A stretch of DNA of 64,000 nucleotides, taken from Chroococcidiopsis sp. TS-821. Its GTDB lineage: Bacteria; Cyanobacteriota; Cyanobacteriia; Cyanobacteriales; Chroococcidiopsidaceae. Location of the stretch: NCBI RefSeq assembly GCF_002939305.1, contig NZ_MVDI01000001.1:1426001-1490000 (forward strand), in the 5' to 3' direction. A program made the position numbers and the translations under genes. How positions within the stretch are numbered: the first letter of the stretch is position 1; the number at the start of each line of letters is the position of its first letter. This document shows positions 35,382-44,623 of the stretch, in pieces. The notes beneath the pieces were generated by a model. The model did not search any database, had not been told where the DNA came from, and saw nothing but the letters and a program-made list of their open reading frames with translations.

Positions 35382-36332
35382 ATGAAAATTCTAGTTACAG
35401 GTGCCAGTGGCTGTATCGGTCATTACATCAGTGAAACTTTAATTCAGGAAACTCATCACGAGTTGTATTTACTCGTCAGGAGTCCGCAAAAACTGCAAGT
35501 CGATACAAACTGTCGCCCAGGAATTCACGTGTTGCAGGGCGATATGCAAAACATTCGCGCCTTTGCTAATTTACTGCAAACAATTGACACTGCAATTCTC
35601 GCTGCGACTGCTTGGGGTGGTGCAGAAACTTACGATATTAATGTTACCAAAACGCAAGAATTACTAAGCTTATTATCACCAAAATGTCAACAGGTAATTT
35701 ACTTTTCCACAGCAAGCATTCTCGATCGCAACGGTAACTTGCTGCCTCAAGCAGGTGAAATTGGTACAGATTATATTCGCTCTAAATATGACTGTCACCA
35801 GCAATTGAGTCAACAGGCGATCGCATCCAAAACCACAATTCTATTTCCAACTTTGGTCATAGGAGGTGATGCCAACAAACCATATTCGCACCTTACTAGT
35901 GGCTTACCTGAAGTTACAAAATGGGTAGATTTGATTCGCTTCTTCCAAGCTGACGGTAGTTTTCACTTCATTCACGGACGCGATATTGCTCAAGTCGTGC
36001 GCTATTTAGTTGACCATCCACCGATGGAAAATGAATCGCGTTCTCTTGTCCTCGGTCAAGCACCCTTAACCGTAAACCAAGCTGTCGAAGAACTTTGTCG
36101 ATATTTTAATAAAAAAATTTATTTTCGGATTCCGTTAACTTTGTCTCTAGCCAACGCGATCGTCGCCTTATTTCGCATTCAAATGGCAGCTTGGGATCGC
36201 TTTTGTTTAGACTACCGCCATTTTACGTATCGCAATGCTGTCAATCCAGCAACATTTGGTTTACCAAACTACTGCGCAACTCTCAGCGATGTCTTAAGAA
36301 TTAGCGGTATTCCTGCTCGCAAAAAGTTATGA
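35382..36332 (+). CDS. NAD-dependent epimerase/dehydratase (extended SDR)
   Basis: A 316-residue Rossmann-fold protein. MKILVTGASGCIGHYI is the cofactor loop TGxxGxxG; VIYFSTASIL and DYIRSKYDCHQQL give the serine and the Tyr-x3-Lys pair (YIRSKYDCHQQL: catalytic tyrosine followed by lysine), so dehydrogenase chemistry is possible. FHFIHGRDIAQVVRYLVDHP is the typical C-terminal substrate-domain segment. Nucleotide-sugar or lipid-linked substrates are typical, but nothing specific can be read. ATG at 35382 lies within a TAGCTACTAGCCACT repeat tract. The radical SAM gene follows on the same strand after 216 bases. Confidence 0.8.
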   Translation: MKILVTGASGCIGHYISETLIQETHHELYLLVRSPQKLQVDTNCRPGIHVLQGDMQNIRAFANLLQTIDTAILAATAWGGAETYDINVTKTQELLSLLSPKCQQVIYFSTASILDRNGNLLPQAGEIGTDYIRSKYDCHQQLSQQAIASKTTILFPTLVIGGDANKPYSHLTSGLPEVTKWVDLIRFFQADGSFHFIHGRDIAQVVRYLVDHPPMENESRSLVLGQAPLTVNQAVEELCRYFNKKIYFRIPLTLSLANAIVALFRIQMAAWDRFCLDYRHFTYRNAVNPATFGLPNYCATLSDVLRISGIPARKKL

Positions 36333-36548
36333 AGGAACATAAATAGTTAATATTAAGTTTTGTGCTTTTATGGCTCAGCGACTTGATAACTCTTTTATCA
36401 AGAATTTAAAAATATCACACTTGTAAAATTAACTGTATAGTAGTTAAAAACAAGAGATACCGATTAGTATTCAATCCGGCTGAGTTTATTAACCTTCAGC
36501 TAAACAGAAAATAAAACTAACAGTAATTTGTGTGGGGATAGAGATTAT

Positions 36549-38129
36549 ATGCGAGTTCTACTAGTTTATCCTCGGTTTCCCAAAACGTTTTGGTCATACG
36601 AAAAAATTCTAGAATTGGTTAATCGTAAAGTTTTGCTACCGCCATTAGGTTTAGTTACCGTAGCAGCAATCTTGCCGCAAGCATGGGAGTTTAAATTAGT
36701 AGACCGTAATATTCGTCCCGTTACTGAAGCCGAGTGGCAATGGGCAGATCTTGTGATTATGTCGGCGATGATTGTCCAGAAAGACGACCTTCTCGACCAA
36801 ATTCGGGAAGCCAAACGGCGAGGAAAGCGCGTTGCAGTTGGCGGTCCTTACCCGACTTCAGTTCCGCAAGAAGCCGAAATTGCTGGTGCAGACTATCTCA
36901 TACTTGATGAAGGTGAAATCACCTTACCGATGTTTGTCGAAGCGATCGCCCGCGGCGAAACTAAAGGGACGTTTCGTGCAAACGGTGAAAAACCTGATGT
37001 CACGACAACGCCAATTCCACGTTACGACTTGTTAGAATTCGACGCGTATGATTCGATGTCGATTCAATTCTCGCGCGGGTGTCCGTTTCAGTGCGAGTTT
37101 TGCGACATTATTGTACTTTACGGACGTAAACCCCGCACAAAATCACCAAAACAACTTTTAGCCGAACTAGAGTATCTCTACAATTTGGGATGGCGGCGTG
37201 GTGTATTTATGGTAGATGACAACTTCATTGGTAATAAACGCAATGTCAAGTTGTTGTTACAAGAATTAAAAGTCTGGCAGGCTGAACATCAGTATCCGTT
37301 TCGATTTAACACCGAAGCATCGGTCGATCTCGCGCAAGACCGAGAATTGATGGATTTGATGGTGGAATGTAACTTTGATGCTGTCTTCTTAGGAATTGAA
37401 ACCCCTGATGAAGATAGCTTACAGCTAACGAAGAAATTTCAAAATACGCGCAGTTCACTCATCGAGTCAGTACAAACGATTACTCGCGCTGGGTTAAGAC
37501 CGATCGCAGGGTTTATTATCGGTTTTGATGGCGAAAAAGCAGGTGCAGGCGATCGCATTGTTCGTTTTGCTGAACAAACTGCTATTCCGACAACGACGTT
37601 TGCGATGTTGCAAGCATTACCGAATACCGCATTGTGGCACCGATTAGACAAAGAAGGACGCTTGCGCGGCAAAGATGGCAATATTAACCAGACAACTTTG
37701 ATGAACTTTATCCCGACGCGATCGCTCGAAGAAATCACGCGGGAATATATCGAGTCATTCTGGCAACTATACGACCCAATCAAGTACTTAGACCGCACTT
37801 ATCGCTGTTTTTTAATGCTGGGCGCGCCTAAATGCAAAGCCCCAGCTAAAATGCCGAGTTGGGTAGATATTCGTGCCTTGTTAATCGTTTGCTGGCGACA
37901 AGGAATTAAGCGCAATACGCGCTGGAAGTTTTGGCATCACTTGTTTAGCATTCTGAAAAATAACCCCGAAGTGTGGGATCATTACCTTGCTGTGTGCGCC
38001 CACAACGAGCATTTCTTAGAATACCGTCAGATTGTCCGCGACCAACTCGAAGCACAACTTGCAGAGTTTCTCGCAAGAGAAGCAGAAATTGCCGCACAAG
38101 AAATCAAAACAAGTGTATTAGCATCCTAG
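36549..38129 (+). CDS. B12-binding-domain radical SAM protein with DUF4070-type C-terminus
   Basis: About 526 residues from ATG at 36549; a TTG seven codons earlier is unlikely. An N-terminal cobalamin-binding-like domain (about 1-140, ADLVIMSAMIVQKDDLL and VAVGGPYPTSVPQEAE) precedes a radical SAM core whose CPFQCEFC binds the 4Fe-4S cluster, near residue 182; DDNFIGNKRNVKLLL and FLGIETPDEDSL are core strands. The C-terminal part (about 370-520) is of DUF4070 type. Cyanobacteria carry several paralogues; the hopanoid C-2 methylase HpnP is one, but I cannot place this copy in that group. A methyl transfer or other radical reaction is inferred. Confidence 0.86.
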   Translation: MRVLLVYPRFPKTFWSYEKILELVNRKVLLPPLGLVTVAAILPQAWEFKLVDRNIRPVTEAEWQWADLVIMSAMIVQKDDLLDQIREAKRRGKRVAVGGPYPTSVPQEAEIAGADYLILDEGEITLPMFVEAIARGETKGTFRANGEKPDVTTTPIPRYDLLEFDAYDSMSIQFSRGCPFQCEFCDIIVLYGRKPRTKSPKQLLAELEYLYNLGWRRGVFMVDDNFIGNKRNVKLLLQELKVWQAEHQYPFRFNTEASVDLAQDRELMDLMVECNFDAVFLGIETPDEDSLQLTKKFQNTRSSLIESVQTITRAGLRPIAGFIIGFDGEKAGAGDRIVRFAEQTAIPTTTFAMLQALPNTALWHRLDKEGRLRGKDGNINQTTLMNFIPTRSLEEITREYIESFWQLYDPIKYLDRTYRCFLMLGAPKCKAPAKMPSWVDIRALLIVCWRQGIKRNTRWKFWHHLFSILKNNPEVWDHYLAVCAHNEHFLEYRQIVRDQLEAQLAEFLAREAEIAAQEIKTSVLAS

Positions 38130-38459
38130 CAGAGAGCAATCAGGGTGATGCTATATGGTTGCGGCCTTTCAAGTTCAGGTGTTCAATAACACGAGGATCA
38201 ATTCCGAACTTATACAAAAAGCGATCGCCTTCAGTCGCAGTTTTTTCCCAGCGTTACAACTCACAGTTGATGAAATTCTAGCAGTTGGATAACTATAGCA
38301 GGATTCAGAGGTCAGAGCTATAAAAGAATGACCTTTTAGCGATCGCGCTTATTGCTTGCTTGTATTACCTCTTGGTCAACGCCTTGGATCTTCATCAGGC
38401 TGAGTTAAGGTTAAATTAGCTACCACCATCCAACGCATCCACCCTATTCGGTCAAAGCT
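38130..38459. other. Non-coding interval, 330 bp, with a possible gene remnant
   Basis: On the minus strand, 38140-38253 is open and reads RWEKTATEGDRFLYKFGIDP followed by RVIEHLNLKGR before TGA. This looks like the C-terminal end of a protein, but a TAA stands before it and no start or homologue is known to me. Otherwise nothing seen. Confidence 0.35.
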
Positions 38460-39038
38460 ATGATTCAACAACTCAAACCCCGATTCCAAAGCTTCGACGA
38501 ATATTTAGCTTACGACGATGGCACAGAGCGGCTTTACGAACTATTTAATGGAGAACTTATCGAAGTGCCTCCAGAGTCTGGTATTAATGTGCAAATTGCC
38601 AATCGCCTATTTTTGGCGTTTGCCTTGCTTTTAGGAACGGATAGAGTGCGCGGACATGGACTGGAACTGGAGGTGCGTGGCGAACCTAGAAATCGCTACC
38701 CTGACCTTACAATTATTAGAGAAGAGCACGTGTCGCTGTTAGCCCAACGCAATACAATTCGGCTGACAATGCCTCCACCTTTGCTGGTAATTGAGGTAGT
38801 AAGCCCTGGGGAACTCCAGTGGCACCGCGATTATGTAGCCAAACGAATACAGTACGAGGATTTGGGAATCTCAGAGTATTGGATTGTCAACCCGCAAGCG
38901 CAAACAGTGCTGGTGCTAGCATTAGATGGAAATACGTTTACCGAACTAGGGATGTTTTCTGGAGAGGAGCCAGTGCGATCGCGTCAATTTACCAACTTAT
39001 CATTAACCCCTAACGCCCTGTTTGTTGCCGCAGAGTAA
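38460..39038 (+). CDS. Uma2 family (DUF820) putative endonuclease
   Basis: A 192-residue member of the Uma2 family, very expanded in cyanobacteria and with a PD-(D/E)xK nuclease-like fold. FDEYLAYDDGTERLYELFNG is the N-terminal landmark, RYPDLTII has the first acidic residue, PPLLVIEVVSPG the E-x-V strand, and RDYVAKRIQYEDLGISEYWI the lysine helix and the final strand. Full length and undamaged. ATG at 38460. Biological role of the family is unknown; genes are usually single, as here. Confidence 0.9.
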   Translation: MIQQLKPRFQSFDEYLAYDDGTERLYELFNGELIEVPPESGINVQIANRLFLAFALLLGTDRVRGHGLELEVRGEPRNRYPDLTIIREEHVSLLAQRNTIRLTMPPPLLVIEVVSPGELQWHRDYVAKRIQYEDLGISEYWIVNPQAQTVLVLALDGNTFTELGMFSGEEPVRSRQFTNLSLTPNALFVAAE

Positions 39039-39378
39039 TAACCTCAATTGGGAATACTTGGCTGCGAATGATGCTATCCTGAGCGAGGAAAATGAATTCA
39101 TATGCACTGTCTTGAAGACGAAACCATTCGATGTGATTTTCGTTGGTGCCTTACTCAAGTCAGTGCCAAAGGTGAGTCTTTGATCCAAGGCTATATGTGT
39201 TGTAATGAAGATGCTACGTAAACAATTTCTTCAATCAGTGTTGTCTTCCTGAGATGAGGTGCGAGTCAAGCGAACGCCACTTTCAAACCATAGAAGAACG
39301 TTAGCTACAGTTCACCGTCACAAATATCGCGTTGAAACGCGAGAACAAAATTCACGTAGCATCTTTCGACACGCGCTT
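39039..39378. other. Non-coding interval, 340 bp
   Basis: Between the Uma2 gene and petL. A plus-strand frame open through about 39180 (TKPFDVIFVGALLKSVPK) has no start of its own and continues backwards into the Uma2 gene in another frame, so it is not called. No structure noted. Confidence 0.4.
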
Positions 39379-39474
39379 TTAAAGTAATTTAACGGCGCGT
39401 AAACCAAACAGTAAACCAACTGCCAGCGCAAAGAATCCACCAAGGATGACAACGTAAGCGACAACTCCTAACAT
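39379..39474 (-). CDS. petL: Cytochrome b6f complex subunit PetL
   Basis: A 31-residue single-helix membrane protein: MLGVVAYVVILGGFFALAVG followed by LLFGLRAVKLL. Length, the N-terminal MLGxVAY/FY opening, the AVGLLFGLRAVKL(L/I) ending and the single hydrophobic helix with a basic tail fit PetL, a small peripheral subunit that stabilises the dimeric cytochrome b6f complex in the thylakoid. The frame is below normal gene-calling limits. ATG at 39474, TAA at 39379; no strong ribosome binding site. It is divergent from aroB with 109 bases between. Another tiny photosynthetic membrane subunit is possible, but none I know fits as well. Confidence 0.75.
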   Translation of the reverse strand: MLGVVAYVVILGGFFALAVGLLFGLRAVKLL

Positions 39475-39583
39475 AGTTTTCGTTTAAGTAATTTATGACA
39501 AAGATTTAAAAATATTAAATCACATATTCACATATAGAATAACAGTGCATCACATCTGAGTGCTGACACAACAGGTTTTGACA

Positions 39584-40672
39584 ATGCAGACAATTCGGCT
39601 AAATTTACCGCAACAAGCTTATGATATTGCGATCGCGCCTGGCGGAATCGCCAAGCTAGGGGAATTGATGTCGCATCTATCGTTAGGTAAAAAAGTTTTG
39701 TTGGTTTCCAACCATACGGTATCTCAGCATTACGGCGATCGCGCGATCGCGTCTTTAGAAAATGCCGGATTTGATGTGAGTAGTTACAACCTACCCGACG
39801 GCGAACAATACAAAACACTCGCTTCAGTAGAGCAACTTTATAATATAGCCCTAGAGAACCGCCTAGAACGCTCTTCAACGATGGTTGCTTTGGGTGGTGG
39901 TGTGATTGGTGATATGACAGGTTTTGCGGCGGCTACGTGGCTGCGCGGTATCAATTTTGTGCAAGTACCTACGACGCTGTTAGCAATGGTTGATGCGGCG
40001 ATTGGTGGGAAGACTGGAGTTAATCATCCCCAAGGTAAAAATCTTATTGGTGCGTTTCATCAACCTAAGTTAGTACTTATCGATCCGCAAGTATTGCAAA
40101 CACTTCCAGAACGGGAATTTCGGGCAGGTATGGCGGAAGTGATAAAATATGGCGTGATTTGGGATGCCGAATTATTTACGCAGTTAGAAAAGTGCGATCG
40201 CTCGGATCAATTTCACTCGTTAAGTGAAAACTTGTTACAAGAAATTTTGGTGCGATCGTGTCAAGCTAAAGCCGATGTCGTGAGCAAAGATGAAAAAGAA
40301 GCTGGATTGCGCGCGATTCTTAATTACGGACACACTATCGGTCATGCAGTCGAAAGCTTAACAGGCTATCGTGTTGTCAATCACGGTGAAGCTGTCGCCA
40401 TTGGGATGGTCGCGGCTGGACAACTAGCTGTTAATCTGGGTTTGTGGGACCAAGAATCGCAAGATCGTCAGTTGGCATTGATCCAAAAAACAGGGTTACC
40501 GACAAAGTTACCAATAGGAATCGATCGCGACGCGATCGTGGATGCGTTGCAAACTGATAAAAAAGTTAAAGCGGGTAAAGTTCGATTTGTATTGCCAACC
40601 CAAATTGGTGTTGTGAAAGTAACCGATCGAGTTTCTTCACAAGCAATTTCTCAAGTTTTGCAACGAATGTAG
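39584..40672 (+). CDS. aroB: 3-dehydroquinate synthase
   Basis: Second enzyme of the shikimate pathway: converts DAHP to 3-dehydroquinate with NAD and a divalent metal. About 362 residues from the ATG at 39584; a GTG eight codons earlier is less likely because [15 protein letters not shown] is the usual opening. [16 protein letters not shown] and [21 protein letters not shown] bind NAD and substrate; [20 protein letters not shown] is the signature; [19 protein letters not shown] and [11 protein letters not shown] supply the metal-binding glutamate and histidines. Everything is intact. The gene is followed by a cluster of hairpins. Confidence 0.96.
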   Translation: MQTIRLNLPQQAYDIAIAPGGIAKLGELMSHLSLGKKVLLVSNHTVSQHYGDRAIASLENAGFDVSSYNLPDGEQYKTLASVEQLYNIALENRLERSSTMVALGGGVIGDMTGFAAATWLRGINFVQVPTTLLAMVDAAIGGKTGVNHPQGKNLIGAFHQPKLVLIDPQVLQTLPEREFRAGMAEVIKYGVIWDAELFTQLEKCDRSDQFHSLSENLLQEILVRSCQAKADVVSKDEKEAGLRAILNYGHTIGHAVESLTGYRVVNHGEAVAIGMVAAGQLAVNLGLWDQESQDRQLALIQKTGLPTKLPIGIDRDAIVDALQTDKKVKAGKVRFVLPTQIGVVKVTDRVSSQAISQVLQRM

Positions 40673-40689
40673 GTTTAACTGAGAACTTG

Positions 40690-40827
40690 CACTACTCTCA
40701 GCACTACTCTCAGCCCGCTTGGGAATCAATTCCCAGGCTGATAGCTCAAGCCCATTCAAAGTGGGCTGAAAGGCTGATTCAGTCTGATTCGTCAGACTTT
40801 GGTTGTTAGCCTGCACTTTATAGTGCA
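40690..40827. repeat. Cluster of one tandem duplication and four hairpins after aroB
   Basis: CACTACTCTCAG occurs twice in tandem (40690-40713). Then come four inverted repeats: CAGCC...GGCTG enclosing TGGGAAT-CA-ATTCCCA (40711-40740); AGCCCA with TGGGCT (40749-40767); AGTCTGA-TTCG-TCAGACT (40781-40798); TGCACT-TTAT-AGTGCA (40812-40827). They fill the gap between two convergent genes, so the third, with a TTCG loop and a following TTTGG, may end transcription from one or both sides. Confidence 0.7.
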
Positions 40828-40867
40828 AAAGAGTGGGTAATGGATGAAATTAGGATAACATATCAGT

Positions 40868-42808
40868 TCAAGGAGCTTTTGTGAGGCACTCTGCTTGTAT
40901 GACTCTTAAACCTTGAGTTTCAAAAACCGAACAGCGATCCGCAAGTTTTGCCATAGCAGGTACTATTCCTTGCTTGAACCTTGTTTCTGCCATTGCTGCG
41001 GCGGGTTGATACTGGTTAATCCAAAGATTATTATTAACTTCCCGCGCACCGCGATCGCTCGGTAAATAAGGCGTGAGTAGGCGATCGCGATCTACCACAA
41101 AAAAATCTACACTATATTTTTGAATAAAGCTTGACAACTGCTCGCGATCGGGGCTGTATTGAGCATCAATTAAGTCAAGCAGCCGCTGCCGTAACTCGTT
41201 GTAGTACCCTGTATGGTAGGGAATCGCAAATTCCCTTGCGACTAGTACAGAGCGATGGGAAAACGCTGGTAGATTACTTGCTTCGCGTTCTAGCGAGGCG
41301 ATCGTGATATCTTTTGGCTGCTGGGCAAAGAACGCATACAATTCAGGAAACTTGCCAACTTGATAACCAGTAGCTGGAAAGTTAAAGTCTTTGCTCAATA
41401 AAAGCGCTGGGTATGAAATTAAACCTATTGCTAAAATTGCGGCAAGGAAAATTGTGGCAAAGCTTTGTTTACTCGTTGTGTTGCTTCGTGCTAACCAAAT
41501 CGCGTCTATGAGTAGTAGTAAAAAAACTCCCGCAGCAACAGCTGCTATCTGTCGTACGCTAAATGTTGTGTAAAATGCAAGCAAAACTCCTAGAAGTGCT
41601 GCTAGCGAGACGGCTACAATGCTTTTTCCTAAAATACTTTGCTGCGCGCGTAGCTTGACACGAAATGCAGCATCTAATAATACAGTCAGCGCAATTCCAG
41701 CAGCGATCGCCGTTAGCATCCTTAAACTCGGCTGCGTGTAGCGACTAGGTAAATAAAGCTTAAACAGCAAAAGGTGTGCGGCTAAAAATAAGCTTACAGA
41801 GACTAAAGCTATTTGCGGCAAGATAATGACAGCGCTGGTAATCTGCTTCACAAGGGGAAAGCGAACATTGTATCGCCACATCAATGGCAACAGTAAACCA
41901 ACACAAAGCAGCAATGGAAAATAGTTGTAGGGTAAGCCTCGCCACTCGCTAGGGAAAAAACCACTACGACCGGCAAACAGCCAAAACTCTCTTCGATTTG
42001 GAATAAAAAAGCTGGTGCGCCCATCAGCTGAAAATTCTGGCATTGCTTGCGCTTGTGCGAGCGTATATGTCTGCCCAAATTCAGAAGGAGTTAAGACATA
42101 AGGTAACATCACCAATACAGCTAAGCCTAAGCCGATAGCACAGAATAGATAATTTTTGCGTCGCGATAAACTTAACTTTCCGTCCCAACTCAGGATTCGT
42201 ACAAACAAGATACCAGCGACAATCAGGATAAACGAGGGGTAAAATAGTCCGATGAGAAGCACAGTAGCTAGACAAGGCAGGAGCGATCGCCGCAGTAAAT
42301 AGTACAAAAATGCTAAAAATAAAGGATACGCAAAAGCTCTTGCTGTACCAGTCGCTAAGTCATCCTTCAACCACAGGTTTTGATTGAGTATTAGTGTTGT
42401 CATAAATCCTGCGGTGGGTACGGGCAATATCTGCATGCTAACTCCAAAGCCGTATACCGTAGATATCAAACCCAGCACAACTGGTACAATCTTACTGACA
42501 ACGACTGGATCGATGCCTGCAATTGCAAAAGCTCTGTAAAAAGCTGTATATCCTGGTGGTGCTACAGATAAATAGTAGTCTGCAATAAAATCATTGGGAA
42601 ACGACGAGTCTAAAAATCGCCGCATCCAGACAACGTGTTGTCGGGCGTCATCTTGCACAACATAGTTACTGCTAAAAGCTTCATTAAGCGCTAGCAAACT
42701 GAACAGTAATGCCAACGTTATGCTCAAAGTCAACCAAAATATGAATTGACGGCTGGAAGTTTTAGTCGTTGGAGCCGTAAGAAATTTGTGCGCGCGCGTT
42801 ATGAGCAT
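40868..42808 (-). CDS. Polytopic GT-C-like membrane protein, paralogue A
   Basis: A 646-residue membrane protein of unknown family with about a dozen hydrophobic helices and a soluble C-terminal domain of roughly 150 residues. After the first helix comes SNYVVQDDARQHVVWMRRF; two adjacent acidic residues (Asp53-Asp54) in the first extracytoplasmic loop are the hallmark of GT-C glycosyltransferases, which use polyprenyl-phosphate sugars. FPNDFIADYYLSVAPPGYTA follows. The C-terminus has QQPKDITIASLEREASNLP, AIPYHTGYYNE, QKYSVDFFVVDRDRL and two cysteines in CSVFETQGL and QAEC. It has about 55 more residues, probably two helices, than its neighbour. Last gene of the operon. Glycosyltransferase role is inferred. 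Confidence 0.75.
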   Translation of the reverse strand: MLITRAHKFLTAPTTKTSSRQFIFWLTLSITLALLFSLLALNEAFSSNYVVQDDARQHVVWMRRFLDSSFPNDFIADYYLSVAPPGYTAFYRAFAIAGIDPVVVSKIVPVVLGLISTVYGFGVSMQILPVPTAGFMTTLILNQNLWLKDDLATGTARAFAYPLFLAFLYYLLRRSLLPCLATVLLIGLFYPSFILIVAGILFVRILSWDGKLSLSRRKNYLFCAIGLGLAVLVMLPYVLTPSEFGQTYTLAQAQAMPEFSADGRTSFFIPNRREFWLFAGRSGFFPSEWRGLPYNYFPLLLCVGLLLPLMWRYNVRFPLVKQITSAVIILPQIALVSVSLFLAAHLLLFKLYLPSRYTQPSLRMLTAIAAGIALTVLLDAAFRVKLRAQQSILGKSIVAVSLAALLGVLLAFYTTFSVRQIAAVAAGVFLLLLIDAIWLARSNTTSKQSFATIFLAAILAIGLISYPALLLSKDFNFPATGYQVGKFPELYAFFAQQPKDITIASLEREASNLPAFSHRSVLVAREFAIPYHTGYYNELRQRLLDLIDAQYSPDREQLSSFIQKYSVDFFVVDRDRLLTPYLPSDRGAREVNNNLWINQYQPAAAMAETRFKQGIVPAMAKLADRCSVFETQGLRVIQAECLTKAP

Positions 42809-42845
42809 AGCAGTTGATTAAAATCGAATGTGTTTAAAATAATGT

Positions 42846-44615
42846 TTACTTTGCTGAAGCAATACATTCGGCTTGCATAACAACTAATCCTTGAGACTCA
42901 AATACCGAACAGCGATCGATAAAAGTCGCTAAAGCTGGAACTGAACCTTGTGCGAGTTTAGCTCTAATAGTTTGAATATCAGGCTGAAACTGTCTTTGAC
43001 TCAACCACCGATGGCGCGCTAAATATTCTGGTGAAAACGCGGCGCGATCTAATAACCAGAAGTCTATACCATATTTCTGAATGACGTTTTTTACAGTAGC
43101 TAAATCTAAGCTGTACTGCGCGCGCACTAAATCTGTTGCCCGCTGGCTAAATTCACGCTGGTATCCTACATGATAAGGAATGGCAAGTTCCCGACTTGCT
43201 AGGACTGACCGCTGCGAAAAGGTGGGTAAATTATCCGTTTCTTCTGTCAGCGATGCAATTACAATATCTTTGGGTTGCTGCCTGAAAAACGCATAGAGTT
43301 CTGGTACAGTACCCGTCACATAACCAGGGCTAGGAAACTCTTGTCCAGTCAATCGCAAAAAACTAGGATATAAGATCAGGGCTGCGCCTACTAATGCAGT
43401 TACACCGAAGACGAAAAATTTACGCGTCGGTTGTTCTGCCCAGCGCAACAGTGCATCTAAAATTAAGATCAGTGCTATTCCTGTAGCGATCGCTAAGACA
43501 ATTCGCAAGCTATGTTGCGTGTAGCGGCTAGGCAGATAAAGCTTGAACAATACCGCGTGCGCCGCAAAAAACATAAAAAATGAGACGATCGCAATGTCAA
43601 GTAAAACTCGCGATTGCTTGACGTACTTGACTAAAGGAAATCGCTGGGGAAATAGTAATAAAATCGGCAATAAAAAACCTAACCAAATTGGTGGCGACAG
43701 CAAAAACGGCTGTATTGATGCTCTCCAAGAGGGTTGACACCATTCATCGGGTAAAAAACCGCTACGTCTACCACAAATCCAATATCTCCAAAGCCCACTT
43801 GCAAAAAATTGCGTGCGCCCTCCAGGTAAAAACTCAGGTAAGGCTCTTGCTTGCGCTTCACTAATCGTAGGACCAAACGGCGACGACTCAAGCACGTAGG
43901 GTAGCATCACCAAAAAAGCAACGACTAAGCCTGCTGCACAAAATAGATAATCGTTGCGATTTCGAGATAAACGCGGACGCGATCGCTCCCAGCGGACTAA
44001 CTGTAAAATTAAGACTCCAGCTGAGATAAGTAAGGTTTGCGGATAGAATAAACCTTGCAGTGCGATCGCCACGAGCGTTGGCAGCCAGGCGCGTCGTAGA
44101 AAGTAATATAAAAATGCTAAAAATAATGGATACAAAAAAGCTCTTGCTGTTGCCGATCCTAAGTCTTCTTTAAGCCAGAGGCTTTGATTCAGCAGCAATG
44201 AAGCGATAAATCCTGCTGCGGGTACAGGAAGTATTTCTAAAGCCACACCAAAACAGTATCCAGTAGTAATTAGCCCTAGCACGATTGGCAAAACTTTACT
44301 CAAAAACAGCGGATTAACGCCGATACTTGCCATGATTTGATAGAGCGCAGTGTATGCTTGTGGCGCAACTGATTGAAAATAATCGGCAAGAAAATCGTTA
44401 GGAAACAATTCAGGGTCGAAAAACCGCTGCATCCAAAAGACGTGCTGTCGTGCGTCATCTTGCACGACATATTCACTGCTAAACGCTTGCTGTAGTCCTA
44501 AAATTCCATAAATCAGCGCAAACGTCATACTGAGGCTAAACCAGAACACAACCTGACGATTCAACGTTTTAGCCACAGGAACGGTGCAAAATTGCCGTAA
44601 ATATTTATTTAACAT
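42846..44615 (-). CDS. Polytopic GT-C-like membrane protein, paralogue B
   Basis: A 589-residue membrane protein clearly homologous to the next gene along its whole length: EYVVQDDARQHVFWMQRF, FPNDFLADYFQSVAPQAYTA, QQPKDIVIASLTEETDNLP, AIPYHVGYQREF, IQKYGIDFWLLDR and CSVFESQGLVVMQAEC all recur at matching places, including Asp53-Asp54. The pair arose by tandem duplication. The start lies eight bases after the stop of the polyprenyl-phosphate-sugar synthase-like GT2, which would supply its donor. An outer-face sugar transfer onto the exported polysaccharide or its lipid carrier is inferred. Confidence 0.75.
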   Translation of the reverse strand: MLNKYLRQFCTVPVAKTLNRQVVFWFSLSMTFALIYGILGLQQAFSSEYVVQDDARQHVFWMQRFFDPELFPNDFLADYFQSVAPQAYTALYQIMASIGVNPLFLSKVLPIVLGLITTGYCFGVALEILPVPAAGFIASLLLNQSLWLKEDLGSATARAFLYPLFLAFLYYFLRRAWLPTLVAIALQGLFYPQTLLISAGVLILQLVRWERSRPRLSRNRNDYLFCAAGLVVAFLVMLPYVLESSPFGPTISEAQARALPEFLPGGRTQFFASGLWRYWICGRRSGFLPDEWCQPSWRASIQPFLLSPPIWLGFLLPILLLFPQRFPLVKYVKQSRVLLDIAIVSFFMFFAAHAVLFKLYLPSRYTQHSLRIVLAIATGIALILILDALLRWAEQPTRKFFVFGVTALVGAALILYPSFLRLTGQEFPSPGYVTGTVPELYAFFRQQPKDIVIASLTEETDNLPTFSQRSVLASRELAIPYHVGYQREFSQRATDLVRAQYSLDLATVKNVIQKYGIDFWLLDRAAFSPEYLARHRWLSQRQFQPDIQTIRAKLAQGSVPALATFIDRCSVFESQGLVVMQAECIASAK

Positions 44616-44623
44616 GGCAGGTG

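Noticed and set aside
36549-38129. Naming the radical SAM gene hpnP
   Set aside because: Cyanobacteria have several paralogues with the same domain order; visible sequence does not separate them and no hopanoid genes are adjacent.
38140-38253. Minus-strand end of a possible protein (DRFLYKFGIDP...)
   Set aside because: Only 37 codons, closed upstream by TAA and without a start; may be a remnant, but I cannot name a family.
39044-39180. Open plus-strand stretch after the Uma2 gene
   Set aside because: No start within it and its openness over about 45 codons is not improbable by chance.
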